Shown here: one piece after another, positions 16,837 through 25,977 of the stretch
Position numbering within the stretch: the stretch's first letter is position 1
Layout: each line of letters starts with the position of its first letter
Assembly (NCBI RefSeq): GCF_000374125.1
Contig: NZ_KB893628.1
Span: 16,910-80,909 of the forward strand
Reading direction: 5' to 3'
From: Niabella aurantiaca DSM 17617
Lineage (GTDB): Bacteria; Bacteroidota; Bacteroidia; Chitinophagales; Chitinophagaceae
Length of the DNA: 64,000 nt
The notes under the pieces: generated by a model
The model's input: the letters and a program-made list of their open reading frames with translations, nothing else
Database searches by the model: none
What the model was told of the DNA's origin: nothing
Made by a program: the position numbers and the translations under genes

Positions 16837-18214
16837 AAAATTGGACGCATCTGTAATAAAACAATTTGCCGCAGCAATTTGCCTGACCGGCTTTGGTTTG
16901 ATTACAAATGCCCAGGATAATTCCCCTTATTCGAGATACGGCCTGGGCGACGAGATCTCCTCGTCCAGCGCTACCAGCAGGGGCATGGGCGGCGTTTCTG
17001 CGGCCTATAACAGCTATACTTCTGTTAACTATGCCAACCCTGCATCCTATTCTTTTTTTCTGTCCATCCCGGAACCCGGTACACGCAAGCAATTGCAGGG
17101 GCGGGCCATACTGGACATCGGGATCGAAGGAACGGGGCGCACACTGATCGATAAAACACAGCAAACCCGCTTTACTTCCAGTAACCTTATTTTTAACCGG
17201 GTTTCTGTGGGCATTCCCCTCCGGCGTAACTGGGGAATGGCTTTTGGACTGAGGCCGATGAACCGGATCAGCTATAAGATCCAGCAAAGCGGAAGGCTCC
17301 AGGATGAGCATACCGGCGAAGACATTGATTCTTCGCTTACCGTTTTTGAAGGATCCGGCGGTGCCTACCTTGCATCGCTGGGAACAGGGGTAAAGTTCGC
17401 GCTGGCCAAAAACCACTACCTCAGCCTGGGGATCAACGGGGGGTATTTGTTTGGCTCAAAAGACTATGCCCGGCACCGGAGCTTCTTTAACGACACTACC
17501 CTGTATCAAACAGGGGCCTGGGATACAAAAACATCCATGGGTGGCTTTTACACCGATGCAGGCCTGCAGTACCAGGGAAAAATGAGCGATAAACTCTACC
17601 TGGGTGTTGGTGTATATGGCAACTGGCAGCAAAAAATCAATACAAAGGCCTCTTTAACCTCCAGCGTGATCAGTAATACCACCGGGATACCGGATACCGC
17701 GTATTCCACCGGCGAGGTACCGGGCAATATTATTTACCCCACTAATCTAACGGCCGGTTTTATCCTGCAGAAACCCCAAACGCAAACAGAAGCCGGATGG
17801 CTTTTTGGAGCCGATTTGACAACTACCAACTGGCAGAATTACCGGGAGAACGGCCGGCCTGATACCGCAGTTGCCAGCAACTGGAAACTGAAAGTAGGCG
17901 CGGAATTCAGTCCCGTGAACAAAAGGAATTATCTTAGTCAGATGTATTACCGGCTCGGCTTCTTCACCGGCCCGGATTATATAAAGCTTCGCGGGGAGCA
18001 GCTGCCTCTTTATGGTGTTACCGCAGGTATCGGTTTGCCCCTGGCCAATTATAACCAACAGGCAAGAGGCCAGGCCACGATCATCAACCTGGGACTTGAG
18101 TACATGAAACGGGGCAACAACAACAGCCCCCTGCAGGAAAATATGTACCGGATAACAGTGGGCTTTTCCTTAACCGATATGTGGTTTGGCAAACGCAGAA
18201 ACGGAGACCGTTAA
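16808..18214 (+). CDS. FadL/OMPP1-like outer-membrane protein
   Basis: A 468-residue protein with a late signal peptide (AAAICLTGFGLITNAQ). Next comes NSPYSRYGLGDE and SRGMGGVSAAYNSYTSVNYANPASYS, the typical N-terminal hatch-like block of Bacteroidota FadL/OMPP1 relatives. The remainder is a beta-barrel ending in MYRITVGFSLTDMWFGKRR. It probably passes hydrophobic compounds through the outer membrane; the substrate is unknown. It overlaps coaX by 29 bases and is followed by lptC after 171 bases. Confidence 0.78.
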   Translation: MRLVKLTTLRKLDASVIKQFAAAICLTGFGLITNAQDNSPYSRYGLGDEISSSSATSRGMGGVSAAYNSYTSVNYANPASYSFFLSIPEPGTRKQLQGRAILDIGIEGTGRTLIDKTQQTRFTSSNLIFNRVSVGIPLRRNWGMAFGLRPMNRISYKIQQSGRLQDEHTGEDIDSSLTVFEGSGGAYLASLGTGVKFALAKNHYLSLGINGGYLFGSKDYARHRSFFNDTTLYQTGAWDTKTSMGGFYTDAGLQYQGKMSDKLYLGVGVYGNWQQKINTKASLTSSVISNTTGIPDTAYSTGEVPGNIIYPTNLTAGFILQKPQTQTEAGWLFGADLTTTNWQNYRENGRPDTAVASNWKLKVGAEFSPVNKRNYLSQMYYRLGFFTGPDYIKLRGEQLPLYGVTAGIGLPLANYNQQARGQATIINLGLEYMKRGNNNSPLQENMYRITVGFSLTDMWFGKRRNGDR

Positions 18215-18364
18215 TGCCGGTAGCCCTACTTGTGGAAAGGATCCTTCGCTGTTCGTGTCCGCCTGTTGCGGAGCTGCAAAGAGACTACGAAAGATGCGGC
18301 GGCTTACAGAAAAAATGTTGCGCATCCGCCGGCAGGGGCCTGGTCATCATCTGCTGATTTACAT

Positions 18365-18372
18365 TACTTTTG
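18365..18372 (+). promoter_or_regulatory. -7 promoter box upstream of lptC
   Basis: TACTTTTG matches TAnnTTTG and ends 13 bases before the TTG start proposed for lptC. It supports that internal start over the longer open frame from 18230. Confidence 0.45.
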
Positions 18373-18385
18373 CAATAAACCGGTT

Positions 18386-19048
18386 TTGAAGTTGCGTTCA
18401 CCATACGTTTTTCTTTCCGCAGTACTGCTGCTCCTGGCCGCCTGTGAGAACACGGAAGAGGAGATCAATTCCCTTAACAAAAAAGCGAGCATGACAGACA
18501 GGGCCATCAAAGTAGAAGGCTATCTGTCGCAGGGAGGTAAGGCAAAAGCAAGATTAACGGCCCCCATCATGCTCCGGGTACAGGCAGATACGGTCTACAC
18601 AGAATTTCCCCAAACCCTGCACGTCGATTTTTATAACGACAGCGCAAAGATCGAAAGCCGGCTGGACAGCAAGTATGGCAAGTATATGGAGACCATAAGT
18701 ATGATCTATCTCCGGGACAGTGTGCGGGTCACCACGGTGAAAGGAGATACCCTTTACTGCCAGGATCTCTGGTGGGACCAGAACAAGCAGATCTTTTACA
18801 CCCACAAACCCGCCCGGTCGGTAACTTTAGCCGGGGACCGGGTCCAGGGAGACGAAGGCCTGGTAGCCACGCAGGATCTGAAAGACATAAAATTCATCAA
18901 CAGTCATGGCCTGATACCATCGGGTCAGGTCGGGCTTCCCGGCCAAACCGATACATCCGGTCGCCAGGCACCCCCTGCTCCGGCAGGAGCGCCTGATTCA
19001 ACCGGTTCCCCCACTCCGGCGCCGGCGCCGCAAAAACCCGGAACATAG
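18386..19048 (+). CDS. lptC: LPS export ABC transporter periplasmic protein LptC (lipoprotein)
   Basis: A 220-residue lipoprotein with the leader LKLRSPYVFLSAVLLLLAAC, whose lipobox LAAC puts the mature N-terminal Cys at residue 20. The LptC/OstA-like repeats follow (VEGYLSQGGKAKARLTAP, TLHVDFYND, KGDTLYCQDLWWDQ). LptC bridges the inner-membrane LptBFG complex and periplasmic LptA in LPS transport. The C-terminal 50 residues are rich in Pro and Ala. No ATG lies near the leader. TTG 18386 gives a clean lipoprotein signal and follows a -7 box, so I choose it; upstream codons of the open frame look non-coding. lptB lies 1.4 kb away on the other strand. Confidence 0.82.
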   Translation: MKLRSPYVFLSAVLLLLAACENTEEEINSLNKKASMTDRAIKVEGYLSQGGKAKARLTAPIMLRVQADTVYTEFPQTLHVDFYNDSAKIESRLDSKYGKYMETISMIYLRDSVRVTTVKGDTLYCQDLWWDQNKQIFYTHKPARSVTLAGDRVQGDEGLVATQDLKDIKFINSHGLIPSGQVGLPGQTDTSGRQAPPAPAGAPDSTGSPTPAPAPQKPGT

Positions 19049-19113
19049 TTGCCGGCAGACATTCCTTTCATAAATCCTGAGCGGGGAATGCTGCTGATTT
19101 CGTAATTTCCCTT

Positions 19114-19950
19114 ATGATTTTTACAGACAAAACCGTTGTGATCTCCGGTGCTACCCGGGGTATCGGAAAGGCCATTGCCCTGAAGCTTGCCGCTGCCGGC
19201 GCCAATATCGTTATCGCCGCCAAATCGGTGACCGAAAATGAAAAACTGGGCGGCACCATTTATTCGGCTGCTGAAGAGGTGAACGCCGCAGGGGGCAAGG
19301 CACTTCCTGTAGCCTGTGATGTACGAGCAGAAGACCAGGTAAAAAAAGTAATGGAGGCCGCAGCGGCAACGTTTGGCGGCATCGACATCCTGGTCAACAA
19401 TGCCTCCGCAATTTCCTTAACGGATACAGCTTCCACCCCGCAAAAAAGATATGATCTTATGCAGGAGATCAATGTACGGGGAAGTTTTCTGATGGTGCAG
19501 GCAGCCCTCCCCTACCTGAAAAAATCGGCCAACGCCCATATTTTAACACTGTCGCCCCCCATCAACCTCCACCCCAAATGGCTGGCGCCGCATATTGCCT
19601 ATACCATTTCCAAGTACAATATGAGCCTGCTGACCCTGGCATGGGCCGCTGAATTTAAGAACCTTCCCATTGCAGCAAACGCATTATGGCCCAAAACCAC
19701 CATTGACACGGCAGCGGTACGCAACCTGCTGGGCGGACAGGCCCTGGCCAGCAGGAGCCGGACGCCGCAGATCGTGGCGGACGCTGCTTTTTTCATCCTG
19801 CAAAAAAACGCAGCCAGCTGTACCGGCAACTGTTTTTTGGATGAGGAAGTACTCTCAGCGGAAGGTATTACGGACTTTACGCCCTACGCCGTAACACCGG
19901 GAGGCCCCTTATACACCGACCTCTTTTTGGATGACGGGGATATTTCCTGA
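19114..19950 (+). CDS. SDR-family oxidoreductase (HSDL2-like)
   Basis: A 278-residue short-chain dehydrogenase. The cofactor loop SGATRGIGKAIAL (residues 10-22) and ILVNNASAISL fit the Rossmann fold. The active-site Tyr-Lys is in YTISKYNMS, with the Ser position in LTLSPPINL. The AAKSVTENEKLGGTIYSAAE block resembles HSDL2-type reductases; the substrate is unknown. The TGA at 19948-19950 is followed in the same frame by further protein-like codons up to 20427. The protein already has the usual length for this family. Confidence 0.85.
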   Translation: MIFTDKTVVISGATRGIGKAIALKLAAAGANIVIAAKSVTENEKLGGTIYSAAEEVNAAGGKALPVACDVRAEDQVKKVMEAAAATFGGIDILVNNASAISLTDTASTPQKRYDLMQEINVRGSFLMVQAALPYLKKSANAHILTLSPPINLHPKWLAPHIAYTISKYNMSLLTLAWAAEFKNLPIAANALWPKTTIDTAAVRNLLGGQALASRSRTPQIVADAAFFILQKNAASCTGNCFLDEEVLSAEGITDFTPYAVTPGGPLYTDLFLDDGDIS

Positions 19951-20142
19951 AAAAAATCCGTCTTCATTCAATACCTGGACCAGGTCGTTCCCCTGCAGAA
20001 ATTCAGCAACGCAAAAACGGTTTTTCAGGCCGTCTTTGCAAAAGAAATGCAAAAGGCGGTGCAGAAACGGCAGTCTCGCACAATGTTTGTGCCCATTCAG
20101 GCAAGGCCGGCGCTACCAACACTGCCGGTAAAAAATGAACTT

Positions 20143-20427
20143 ATGGATAAAAGAGAAAAATTAGCCGCAATGGACAAGATCCTGAGAGAACTGGATGATC
20201 TGAAAAACAGTGAAACCGCTGTGTTGAAGAAAATTTCCCAGATCGAGGCGGAGAACATTAATCTTGGAGTCGGGTTACTGGATCAAACCCTTCCCGATGT
20301 ACACGAAAACATTGATACAGCGGTTGAACAGATCGAAACGGTCATCAGCCAGTTCACAGAACATCGCAACCGGTTCTCCAGGGAGCATAAGCTGGAAGAG
20401 CCTGAAGACCAGCCTTCCAATCCCTGA
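20143..20427 (+). CDS. small helical protein, unrecognised family
   Basis: A 94-residue coiled-coil-like acidic protein if started at ATG 20143 (MDKREKLAAMDKILRELDD). It is rich in heptad-spaced Leu/Ile/Val (KNSETAVLKKISQIEAEN, DTAVEQIETVISQF) and ends in a Pro/Glu tail. The frame is also open upstream through ATG 20047 and back to the SDR stop at 19950, with protein-like codons, so the true start may lie further upstream. It has no recognisable domain and no membrane segment. It may be co-transcribed with the SDR gene. Confidence 0.55.
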   Translation: MDKREKLAAMDKILRELDDLKNSETAVLKKISQIEAENINLGVGLLDQTLPDVHENIDTAVEQIETVISQFTEHRNRFSREHKLEEPEDQPSNP

Positions 20428-20441
20428 CCCTCCCGGCCGTT

Positions 20442-21254
20442 TTATTCTTCAATCTCCGGGTTGTCGGCCCCCGCGGCCGCCCGCAGTTCCTGCGCCGTAT
20501 CTTGCTGGGCTTCTTCGTGCAGATAGTCTTTCCGTTTCAGCTCAAAGTTCCTTCCCAGGTATAGCCGGCGTACCTGCTCATTGGCCGCAAGCTCTTCAGC
20601 AGTACCTTTTTCAAATATTTTTCCGTCGATCAGCAAATAGGCCCGGTCACAGATGGATAGGGTTTCGTTCACGTTATGATCGGTGATGAGGATGCCGATA
20701 TTCTTATATTTCAGGCGGGCCACAATGCTTTGAATGTCTTCCACGGCGATCGGGTCGATCCCCGCAAACGGCTCATCCAGCAGGATAAACCTTGGGTTCA
20801 CCGCCAGCGCCCGGGCTATTTCTGTTCTTCTGCGCTCGCCGCCGCTCAACACATCGCCATTGCTCTTGCGTACATGGCCCAGGCGAAATTCCATCAACAA
20901 CGACTCCAGCTTTTCCTTTTGCTCGGCCCTCGAAAGTTTGGTCATTTCCAGCACCGCAGCGATATTATCTTCCACGCTCAGCTTCCGGAAGACGGACGCT
21001 TCCTGTGGCAGGTACCCGATACCCATCTGCGCCCTTTTATACATGGGCAGCCTGGTGATATTCCGGTCATTTAAAAACACATCGCCTTCATCCGGCTTGA
21101 TGAGGCCCACCACCTGGTAGAACGACGTGGTTTTTCCTGCGCCATTGGGGCCCAGCAATCCCACGATCTCCCCCTGGTTCACCTCAAAAGATACGTGGTT
21201 CACCACCGTACGCTCTCCGTAGCGTTTTACCAGATCCCTGGTATGTATTTTCAT
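20442..21254 (-). CDS. lptB: LPS export ABC transporter ATP-binding protein LptB
   Basis: A 270-residue ABC ATPase. Walker A is [12 protein letters not shown], the Q-loop is in [18 protein letters not shown], the signature is [15 protein letters not shown], Walker B is [13 protein letters not shown], and the switch His is in [10 protein letters not shown]. The [12 protein letters not shown] block and overall order are typical of LptB. It powers LPS extraction with LptF and LptG. A C-terminal tail of about 45 residues beyond the ATPase core is longer than in proteobacterial LptB. The longest frame begins at a GTG (21287); ATG 21254 or 21260 fit the family. Confidence 0.9.
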   Translation of the reverse strand: MKIHTRDLVKRYGERTVVNHVSFEVNQGEIVGLLGPNGAGKTTSFYQVVGLIKPDEGDVFLNDRNITRLPMYKRAQMGIGYLPQEASVFRKLSVEDNIAAVLEMTKLSRAEQKEKLESLLMEFRLGHVRKSNGDVLSGGERRRTEIARALAVNPRFILLDEPFAGIDPIAVEDIQSIVARLKYKNIGILITDHNVNETLSICDRAYLLIDGKIFEKGTAEELAANEQVRRLYLGRNFELKRKDYLHEEAQQDTAQELRAAAGADNPEIEE

Positions 21255-21451
21255 TAACATGCCCGGCAAAAATAAGAAAGCTTCCACATTATCTGCTACG
21301 GGTTTCGTTAAATATTAAGGCGATCCGCCAGCCTGCAGCAGCTGGATCCGGGAATTGAGAATCGAGGATCGGGAATCGGGACATCACATCAGGTATCAGG
21401 CAATCAACCTGGAACTTTAAACCCCGAACTTCAATACTGGTATCTTTCCAT

Positions 21452-21459
21452 TAGTTTTG
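21452..21459 (+). promoter_or_regulatory. -7 promoter box at metF
   Basis: TAGTTTTG fits TAnnTTTG and ends 6 bases before ATG 21466. The TTG that would allow a longer reading frame (21457) lies inside this box, so ATG is the better start. It implies a very short or absent leader. Confidence 0.5.
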
Positions 21460-21465
21460 CAGCCT

Positions 21466-22416
21466 ATGAAGGTGATCGACCATATTAAGAATGCAAAGGA
21501 TACACTGATCTCTTTTGAAATACTTCCCCCGTTAAAAGGCCGGGGCATTGAGGCGCTTTATGATCATTTGGATCCCCTGATGGAATACCAGCCTGCTTTT
21601 ATCAATGTTACCTACCACCGGAGCGAGCATATTTTTAAAAAGAAGCCGGATGGCAGTTTCAAACAGGTCATTGTGCGGAAACGGCCGGGTACTGAAAGCA
21701 TCTGTGCGGCCATTATGAATAAATACAATGTAGATACGGTCCCGCATCTGATCTGCGGCGGGTTCAGCATTAATGAAACCGAAGATGCATTGATCAACCT
21801 CGACTACCTGGGGATTGATAACGTGCTGGTATTGCGGGGAGATGCCGCAAAAAACGAAACAGCCTTTATTCCCCAGCCGGATGGTCATAAATATGCCTCG
21901 GAATTATTGAAGCAGGTGGTGGACCTTAATAACGGCGTTTATCTGGAAGAAGACCTGAAAAATACGCGCAAGACGGACTTTTGTATCGGTGTTGCCGGTT
22001 ACCCGGAAAAACATTTTGAGTCGCCGAATATGGAACTGGACCTGGCCTATCTGAAACAAAAAGTAGACAACGGCGCAGCTTATATCGTAACACAGATGTT
22101 TTTTGACAACGCAAAATATTATGCGTTTGTAAACGCCTGCCGGAGCGCGGGCATTCAGGTTCCGATCGTTCCCGGTCTGAAGCCGGTGTACACCCAAAAG
22201 CAGCTCAATGTGCTGCCCAAAACTTTTCATATTGACCTGCCCGCCGATCTTTCAAAGGAAATGATGAAATGCCGGACCAATGAAGATGTGGAAAAAGTAG
22301 GGACCGAATGGTTGCTGATGCAATCGAAAGACCTGAAAAAAAACGGGGTGCCCGTACTGCATTATTATACGCTTGGCCGGCCGGAGATCATAGCAAACGT
22401 GGTAAAGGAACTGTAA
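21466..22416 (+). CDS. metF: methylenetetrahydrofolate reductase
   Basis: A 316-residue FAD-dependent TIM-barrel enzyme that reduces 5,10-methylenetetrahydrofolate to 5-methyltetrahydrofolate for methionine synthesis. Visible family blocks are ISFEILPP with the catalytic Glu, FINVTYHRSEH, VPHLICGGFS, NVLVLRGDAAKN with the FAD-contacting RGD, and GAAYIVTQMFFDN. Length is normal for a bacterial MetF. Metal- or AdoMet-linked regulation is not visible. A low-complexity stretch (GAATYGAGAATCGAG-type repeats, about 21350-21400) lies upstream. Confidence 0.93.
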   Translation: MKVIDHIKNAKDTLISFEILPPLKGRGIEALYDHLDPLMEYQPAFINVTYHRSEHIFKKKPDGSFKQVIVRKRPGTESICAAIMNKYNVDTVPHLICGGFSINETEDALINLDYLGIDNVLVLRGDAAKNETAFIPQPDGHKYASELLKQVVDLNNGVYLEEDLKNTRKTDFCIGVAGYPEKHFESPNMELDLAYLKQKVDNGAAYIVTQMFFDNAKYYAFVNACRSAGIQVPIVPGLKPVYTQKQLNVLPKTFHIDLPADLSKEMMKCRTNEDVEKVGTEWLLMQSKDLKKNGVPVLHYYTLGRPEIIANVVKEL

Positions 22417-22474
22417 TATTCCCCGCAGGAGCAGCCCGGAGAGCTGCAAAACACGTGATTATTGAATTACCCGA

Positions 22475-22777
22475 ATGATATTTGTTACACAACTCATTTA
22501 CATCAATGAAGGAAGCGAGGCCGTTTTTCATGATTTTGAGCAACGGGCCATCCCATTGATAGAAAAATACAACGGCCGCCTTTTGTTCCGGCTGCGCCCG
22601 CAAAAAGCGGATTTCATTGAAATAAATACGGAACCGCCTTATGAAGTGCATCTGGTTTCTTTTGAAACAGAGGAGGATCTCAAGCGGTTCCTGGAAGACG
22701 AAGAAAGAAAACAATTTTTACACTTAAAGGAACAATCCATCCGGTCGGCTGTTCTCATTCAGGGAAAACAACTATAA
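22475..22777 (+). CDS. DUF1330-like small protein
   Basis: A 100-residue dimeric alpha-beta barrel-type protein resembling the DUF1330 family. It begins FVTQLIYINEGSEAVFHDFE and contains EVHLVSFETEEDLKRFLED, the usual strand-helix pattern. It is probably cytosolic; function is unknown. It ends one base before the ATG of rlmD (stop at 22775-22777, start at 22779), so the two genes are tightly coupled. Confidence 0.65.
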   Translation: MIFVTQLIYINEGSEAVFHDFEQRAIPLIEKYNGRLLFRLRPQKADFIEINTEPPYEVHLVSFETEEDLKRFLEDEERKQFLHLKEQSIRSAVLIQGKQL

Positions 22778-22778
22778 A

Positions 22779-24209
22779 ATGGCTCGGAAAAAGAAAAGAA
22801 ATATCGTTCTTGAAAATATCCTGATCGAAGACTATGCCGCAGAGGGCCGGTCCATTGCCCGAGTGGAGGGAAAGGTTATTTTCGTAGAACAGGTGGTTCC
22901 GGGGGATGTGGTCGATATCCGGCTGGGAAAAAATAAAAAGGACTGGGCCGAGGGACACCCCATCGCTTACCGGTCCTATTCCAAAGAGCGGGTGACGCCC
23001 TTCTGCACTCATTTTGGCGTTTGCGGGGGCTGTCAATGGCAGATACTGCCTTACGAAAAACAGCTGCAATACAAGCAGCAGCAGGTAAAGGACAACCTCC
23101 AGCGCATCGGCAAAGTTCCGTTGCCGGAAATACGACCCATCCTTGGGGCCGCCCAAACCCGGCAATACCGCAATAAGATCGAATATACATTTGGCACGGA
23201 GCTATTCATGCCCAAAGAGCAGTTCAACGCACTGAAAGAGCAGGGCGTCAACCCGCATGAATATGGGAAACAGGGTGTGGCCGGCTTTCACGGAAAAGGT
23301 TTCTGGGATAAGGTCGTAGACATTCAGACCTGTTATTTACAGCGCGAGCCCACCAATGCCATCCGCCTGGCGGTAAAAGCTTTTGCCCTGGAGCAGGGAT
23401 ACAGCTTTTATGATCTGCGGCAGCATACCGGCCTCCTGCGTACCATGCAGGTACGTCTTTGTGAAACCGGGGAGCTGATGGTGAACCTGGTAATGGGCGC
23501 AGACGACCCGGAAAAGCGGGAAAAGATCCTCAACCACCTCCAGACCCGGTTTCCGCAGATCACGACGCTTTTATACACCATCAATACAAAACGGAACGAC
23601 AGCATTTATGACCTGGAGCCCGTGATCTGGCACGGACCGGGTTACGTGACCGAGCAGCTGGAACAATACCGGTTCAAGATCGGCCCCAAATCATTTTTTC
23701 AGACAAATACGGCACAGGCAGTGGAGCTGTACCGGGTAACCCGCGATTTTGCGGAGCTTTCCGGAAAAGAGACCCTGTATGATCTCTATTGCGGCACCGG
23801 GAGCATCGGTATCTTTTGCAGTGAAAAGGCAGGGAAAGTGATCGGCGTGGAGATGATCGATGCGGCCATTGAAGATGCCAAAGAAAATGCCGCATGGAAC
23901 GGCCTGGACAAGACCCGTTTTTACGCCGGCGATGTGATCGATATCTGTACCGACGCCTTTTTTGAACAACATGGGCGCCCGGATGTTATAGTAACCGATC
24001 CGCCCCGGGCGGGGATGCACGGAAAACTGGTGCAGAAGATCAATGAAATGGCCGCACCGGTGGTCGTTTATGTGAGCTGCAACCCCGCAACCCAGGCAAG
24101 GGATCTGGCATTGTTGAACGAAAAATATGAGGTTACAAAAATTCAGCCGGTAGATATGTTTCCGCACACGCTCCATATAGAAAATGTAGTGCAGCTGAAA
24201 CTCCGGTAA
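22779..24209 (+). CDS. rlmD: 23S rRNA (uracil-5-)-methyltransferase RlmD family
   Basis: A 476-residue RNA m5U methyltransferase. An N-terminal TRAM domain (about residues 1-65) is followed by an iron-sulphur cluster region with CTHFGVCGGCQW. The SAM-binding motif is LYDLYCGTGSIGIF, the substrate region is VTDPPRAGMHG, and the catalytic Cys is in YVSCNPATQARDL. It methylates U1939 of 23S rRNA in E. coli (RlmD); Bacteroidota members may modify a related site. It lies in a dense plus-strand run with the DUF1330 gene. Confidence 0.9.
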   Translation: MARKKKRNIVLENILIEDYAAEGRSIARVEGKVIFVEQVVPGDVVDIRLGKNKKDWAEGHPIAYRSYSKERVTPFCTHFGVCGGCQWQILPYEKQLQYKQQQVKDNLQRIGKVPLPEIRPILGAAQTRQYRNKIEYTFGTELFMPKEQFNALKEQGVNPHEYGKQGVAGFHGKGFWDKVVDIQTCYLQREPTNAIRLAVKAFALEQGYSFYDLRQHTGLLRTMQVRLCETGELMVNLVMGADDPEKREKILNHLQTRFPQITTLLYTINTKRNDSIYDLEPVIWHGPGYVTEQLEQYRFKIGPKSFFQTNTAQAVELYRVTRDFAELSGKETLYDLYCGTGSIGIFCSEKAGKVIGVEMIDAAIEDAKENAAWNGLDKTRFYAGDVIDICTDAFFEQHGRPDVIVTDPPRAGMHGKLVQKINEMAAPVVVYVSCNPATQARDLALLNEKYEVTKIQPVDMFPHTLHIENVVQLKLR

Positions 24210-24237
24210 TGAGCCAAACATAAATACAACATTATTC

Positions 24238-24912
24238 ATGAGTTCTTATTTTACAAGACCCCCCGAAAAGTTTCCGCCCGCCATCAAATACCTGATCGCC
24301 ATTAATGTGGTGGTTTGGCTGGCGCAGGTCATTTTTGACAAAAAGTACCCCGTTACCATTACAAGCGACGGAAGTTTGGTCGGGTTTTTAACGGGAAAGC
24401 TGGCTTTGTGGCCCATCGGTGGCGGGTTTAAAGCCTACCAGCTGATCACCCACATGTTTTCCCACTCTGCCTCGGGTTCGCAAATGTTCTTTCATATCCT
24501 GTTCAATATGTTCACCCTGTGGATGTTCGGGCGCATCCTGGAAAATGTATGGGGTACCAAACGGTTCCTGATCTTTTACTTTATCTGCGGGGTAGGAGCA
24601 GCGGTGCTTCATCTGGCCGTTCAGTATTATTCCGGGGCCAGCAGCATTGCCGTGGGAGCTTCCGGCGCGGTAATGGGCGTGCTGGTGGCTTTTGCCATGA
24701 CCTTCCCCAATACGGAGCTGTATATCATGTTCATCCCCGTGCCGGTAAAAGCAAAATGGGCAATTACAGGCCTCATTTTAATCGACCTGTTTTTTGGGTT
24801 ATACGGAGCCTCAGGCGACAATATTGCGCACTATGCACACCTGGGAGGGGCCATTACCGGTTTTATTCTTCTGAAAATATGGAATCAGACAAACCGACGT
24901 AATTTTTACTAA
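24238..24912 (+). CDS. rhomboid-family intramembrane serine protease
   Basis: A 224-residue protein with six predicted membrane helices. The catalytic Ser is S142 in VGASGAVMG (GxSG) and the catalytic His is H201 in HYAHLGGAITGF. The HxxxN-type element is in FFHILFNMFTLW. It is a complete active-site rhomboid that would cleave transmembrane helices within the inner membrane; substrates are unknown. It is followed 56 bases later by a second, altered rhomboid and then an EEP-domain membrane protein, probably as one transcript. Confidence 0.9.
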   Translation: MSSYFTRPPEKFPPAIKYLIAINVVVWLAQVIFDKKYPVTITSDGSLVGFLTGKLALWPIGGGFKAYQLITHMFSHSASGSQMFFHILFNMFTLWMFGRILENVWGTKRFLIFYFICGVGAAVLHLAVQYYSGASSIAVGASGAVMGVLVAFAMTFPNTELYIMFIPVPVKAKWAITGLILIDLFFGLYGASGDNIAHYAHLGGAITGFILLKIWNQTNRRNFY

Positions 24913-24968
24913 ATTTATCCTAAATAAGGAATCAACTTTTAACCCTTTAATTTTGTTGGGTAATTGAT

Positions 24969-25907
24969 ATGGGTATTTCTGACAGAAACTATGATAGCCG
25001 GTTGTCATTTGGCACAAGGGTGAATCCGCTGGTCATACTGATAGCCATCAGCATGATCCTGTTTGTAGTCCTTGCGTTTTTTAAAGCGCTCACCTACCTG
25101 CGTTTTGACGAAGGGGCTGATGTTACCGGGTATTTTAACGACAATATTCTGAGCACGATTGCCTTGTCGCCAAAACTGAGCACGGCCCTTACTAAAATAT
25201 GGACCTTTCTCACCTACTCATTCGTACAGGTAAATGTATGGGAGTTGATTGCAAATATGTTATGGTTGTGGTGCTTTGGTTTTATTTTCATTGACATTAC
25301 CGGCAACAGAAAGCTGATCCCCCTGTTTATTTATTCCACGCTGTTCTCGGGCCTGGTGTACGTGCTTATTTGCAAATCCATGCACCCGGAAACACATGCG
25401 TTTCCTTACTGTAGCGGCTCCGGGGCCTGTATCCTGGCAATCGCCGTTGCCGCCACCACCATCTCGCCCAATTATAAATTGCTGCCCATGCTCAACGGGG
25501 GAATTTCTCTGTGGATCATTACCCTTGTTTATACCGTGATCGACTTTGCCACCATCCCCGCGGGTGTACCGGCGCTTTATTTTTCACAGCTTACGGGGGC
25601 GTTGACGGGCTTCCTGTTCATTTATCTTTTAAGGAAAGGGTATGACGGGAGCGAATGGATGAACCGCGTTTATGACTGGTTCATCAACCTCTTCAACCCC
25701 GACAAGCAGGAGAACCGGAAAAAAATAAAAGACACCTACTTTTATAAGGCCCCCGGGGAGCCTTTTACCAAAACCTCCCGGCTTACACAGCAACGGTTAG
25801 ATGCCATTTTAGACAAAATGAATCAATCCGGTGGTTATGAAAGGCTTACTCAGGAAGAAAAAGATTTTTTAACCCGTGCCAGCCATGAGGATCTGAGGGG
25901 CAAATAG
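24969..25907 (+). CDS. rhomboid-like membrane protein with altered active site and cytosolic tail
   Basis: A 312-residue rhomboid-fold protein. The Ser loop is partly kept (S151 in CSGSGACIL, with Ser in place of the first Gly of GxSG). The catalytic His position is Gln (Q207 in YFSQLTGALTGF, aligned with YAHLGGAITGF of the preceding protein). It is therefore predicted to be a pseudoprotease. After the last helix comes a soluble tail of about 85 residues with RLDAILDKMNQSGGYERLTQ, the DUF6576-like tail seen on many Bacteroidota rhomboids. It may bind or regulate the active rhomboid encoded just upstream. Confidence 0.82.
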   Translation: MGISDRNYDSRLSFGTRVNPLVILIAISMILFVVLAFFKALTYLRFDEGADVTGYFNDNILSTIALSPKLSTALTKIWTFLTYSFVQVNVWELIANMLWLWCFGFIFIDITGNRKLIPLFIYSTLFSGLVYVLICKSMHPETHAFPYCSGSGACILAIAVAATTISPNYKLLPMLNGGISLWIITLVYTVIDFATIPAGVPALYFSQLTGALTGFLFIYLLRKGYDGSEWMNRVYDWFINLFNPDKQENRKKIKDTYFYKAPGEPFTKTSRLTQQRLDAILDKMNQSGGYERLTQEEKDFLTRASHEDLRGK

Positions 25908-25977
25908 TCAAAAACCTCCCACACTTTTACCAGTTTGCAGATAACTTGACTATCTTTCGGTTTGAAAGAGTCCGTCG

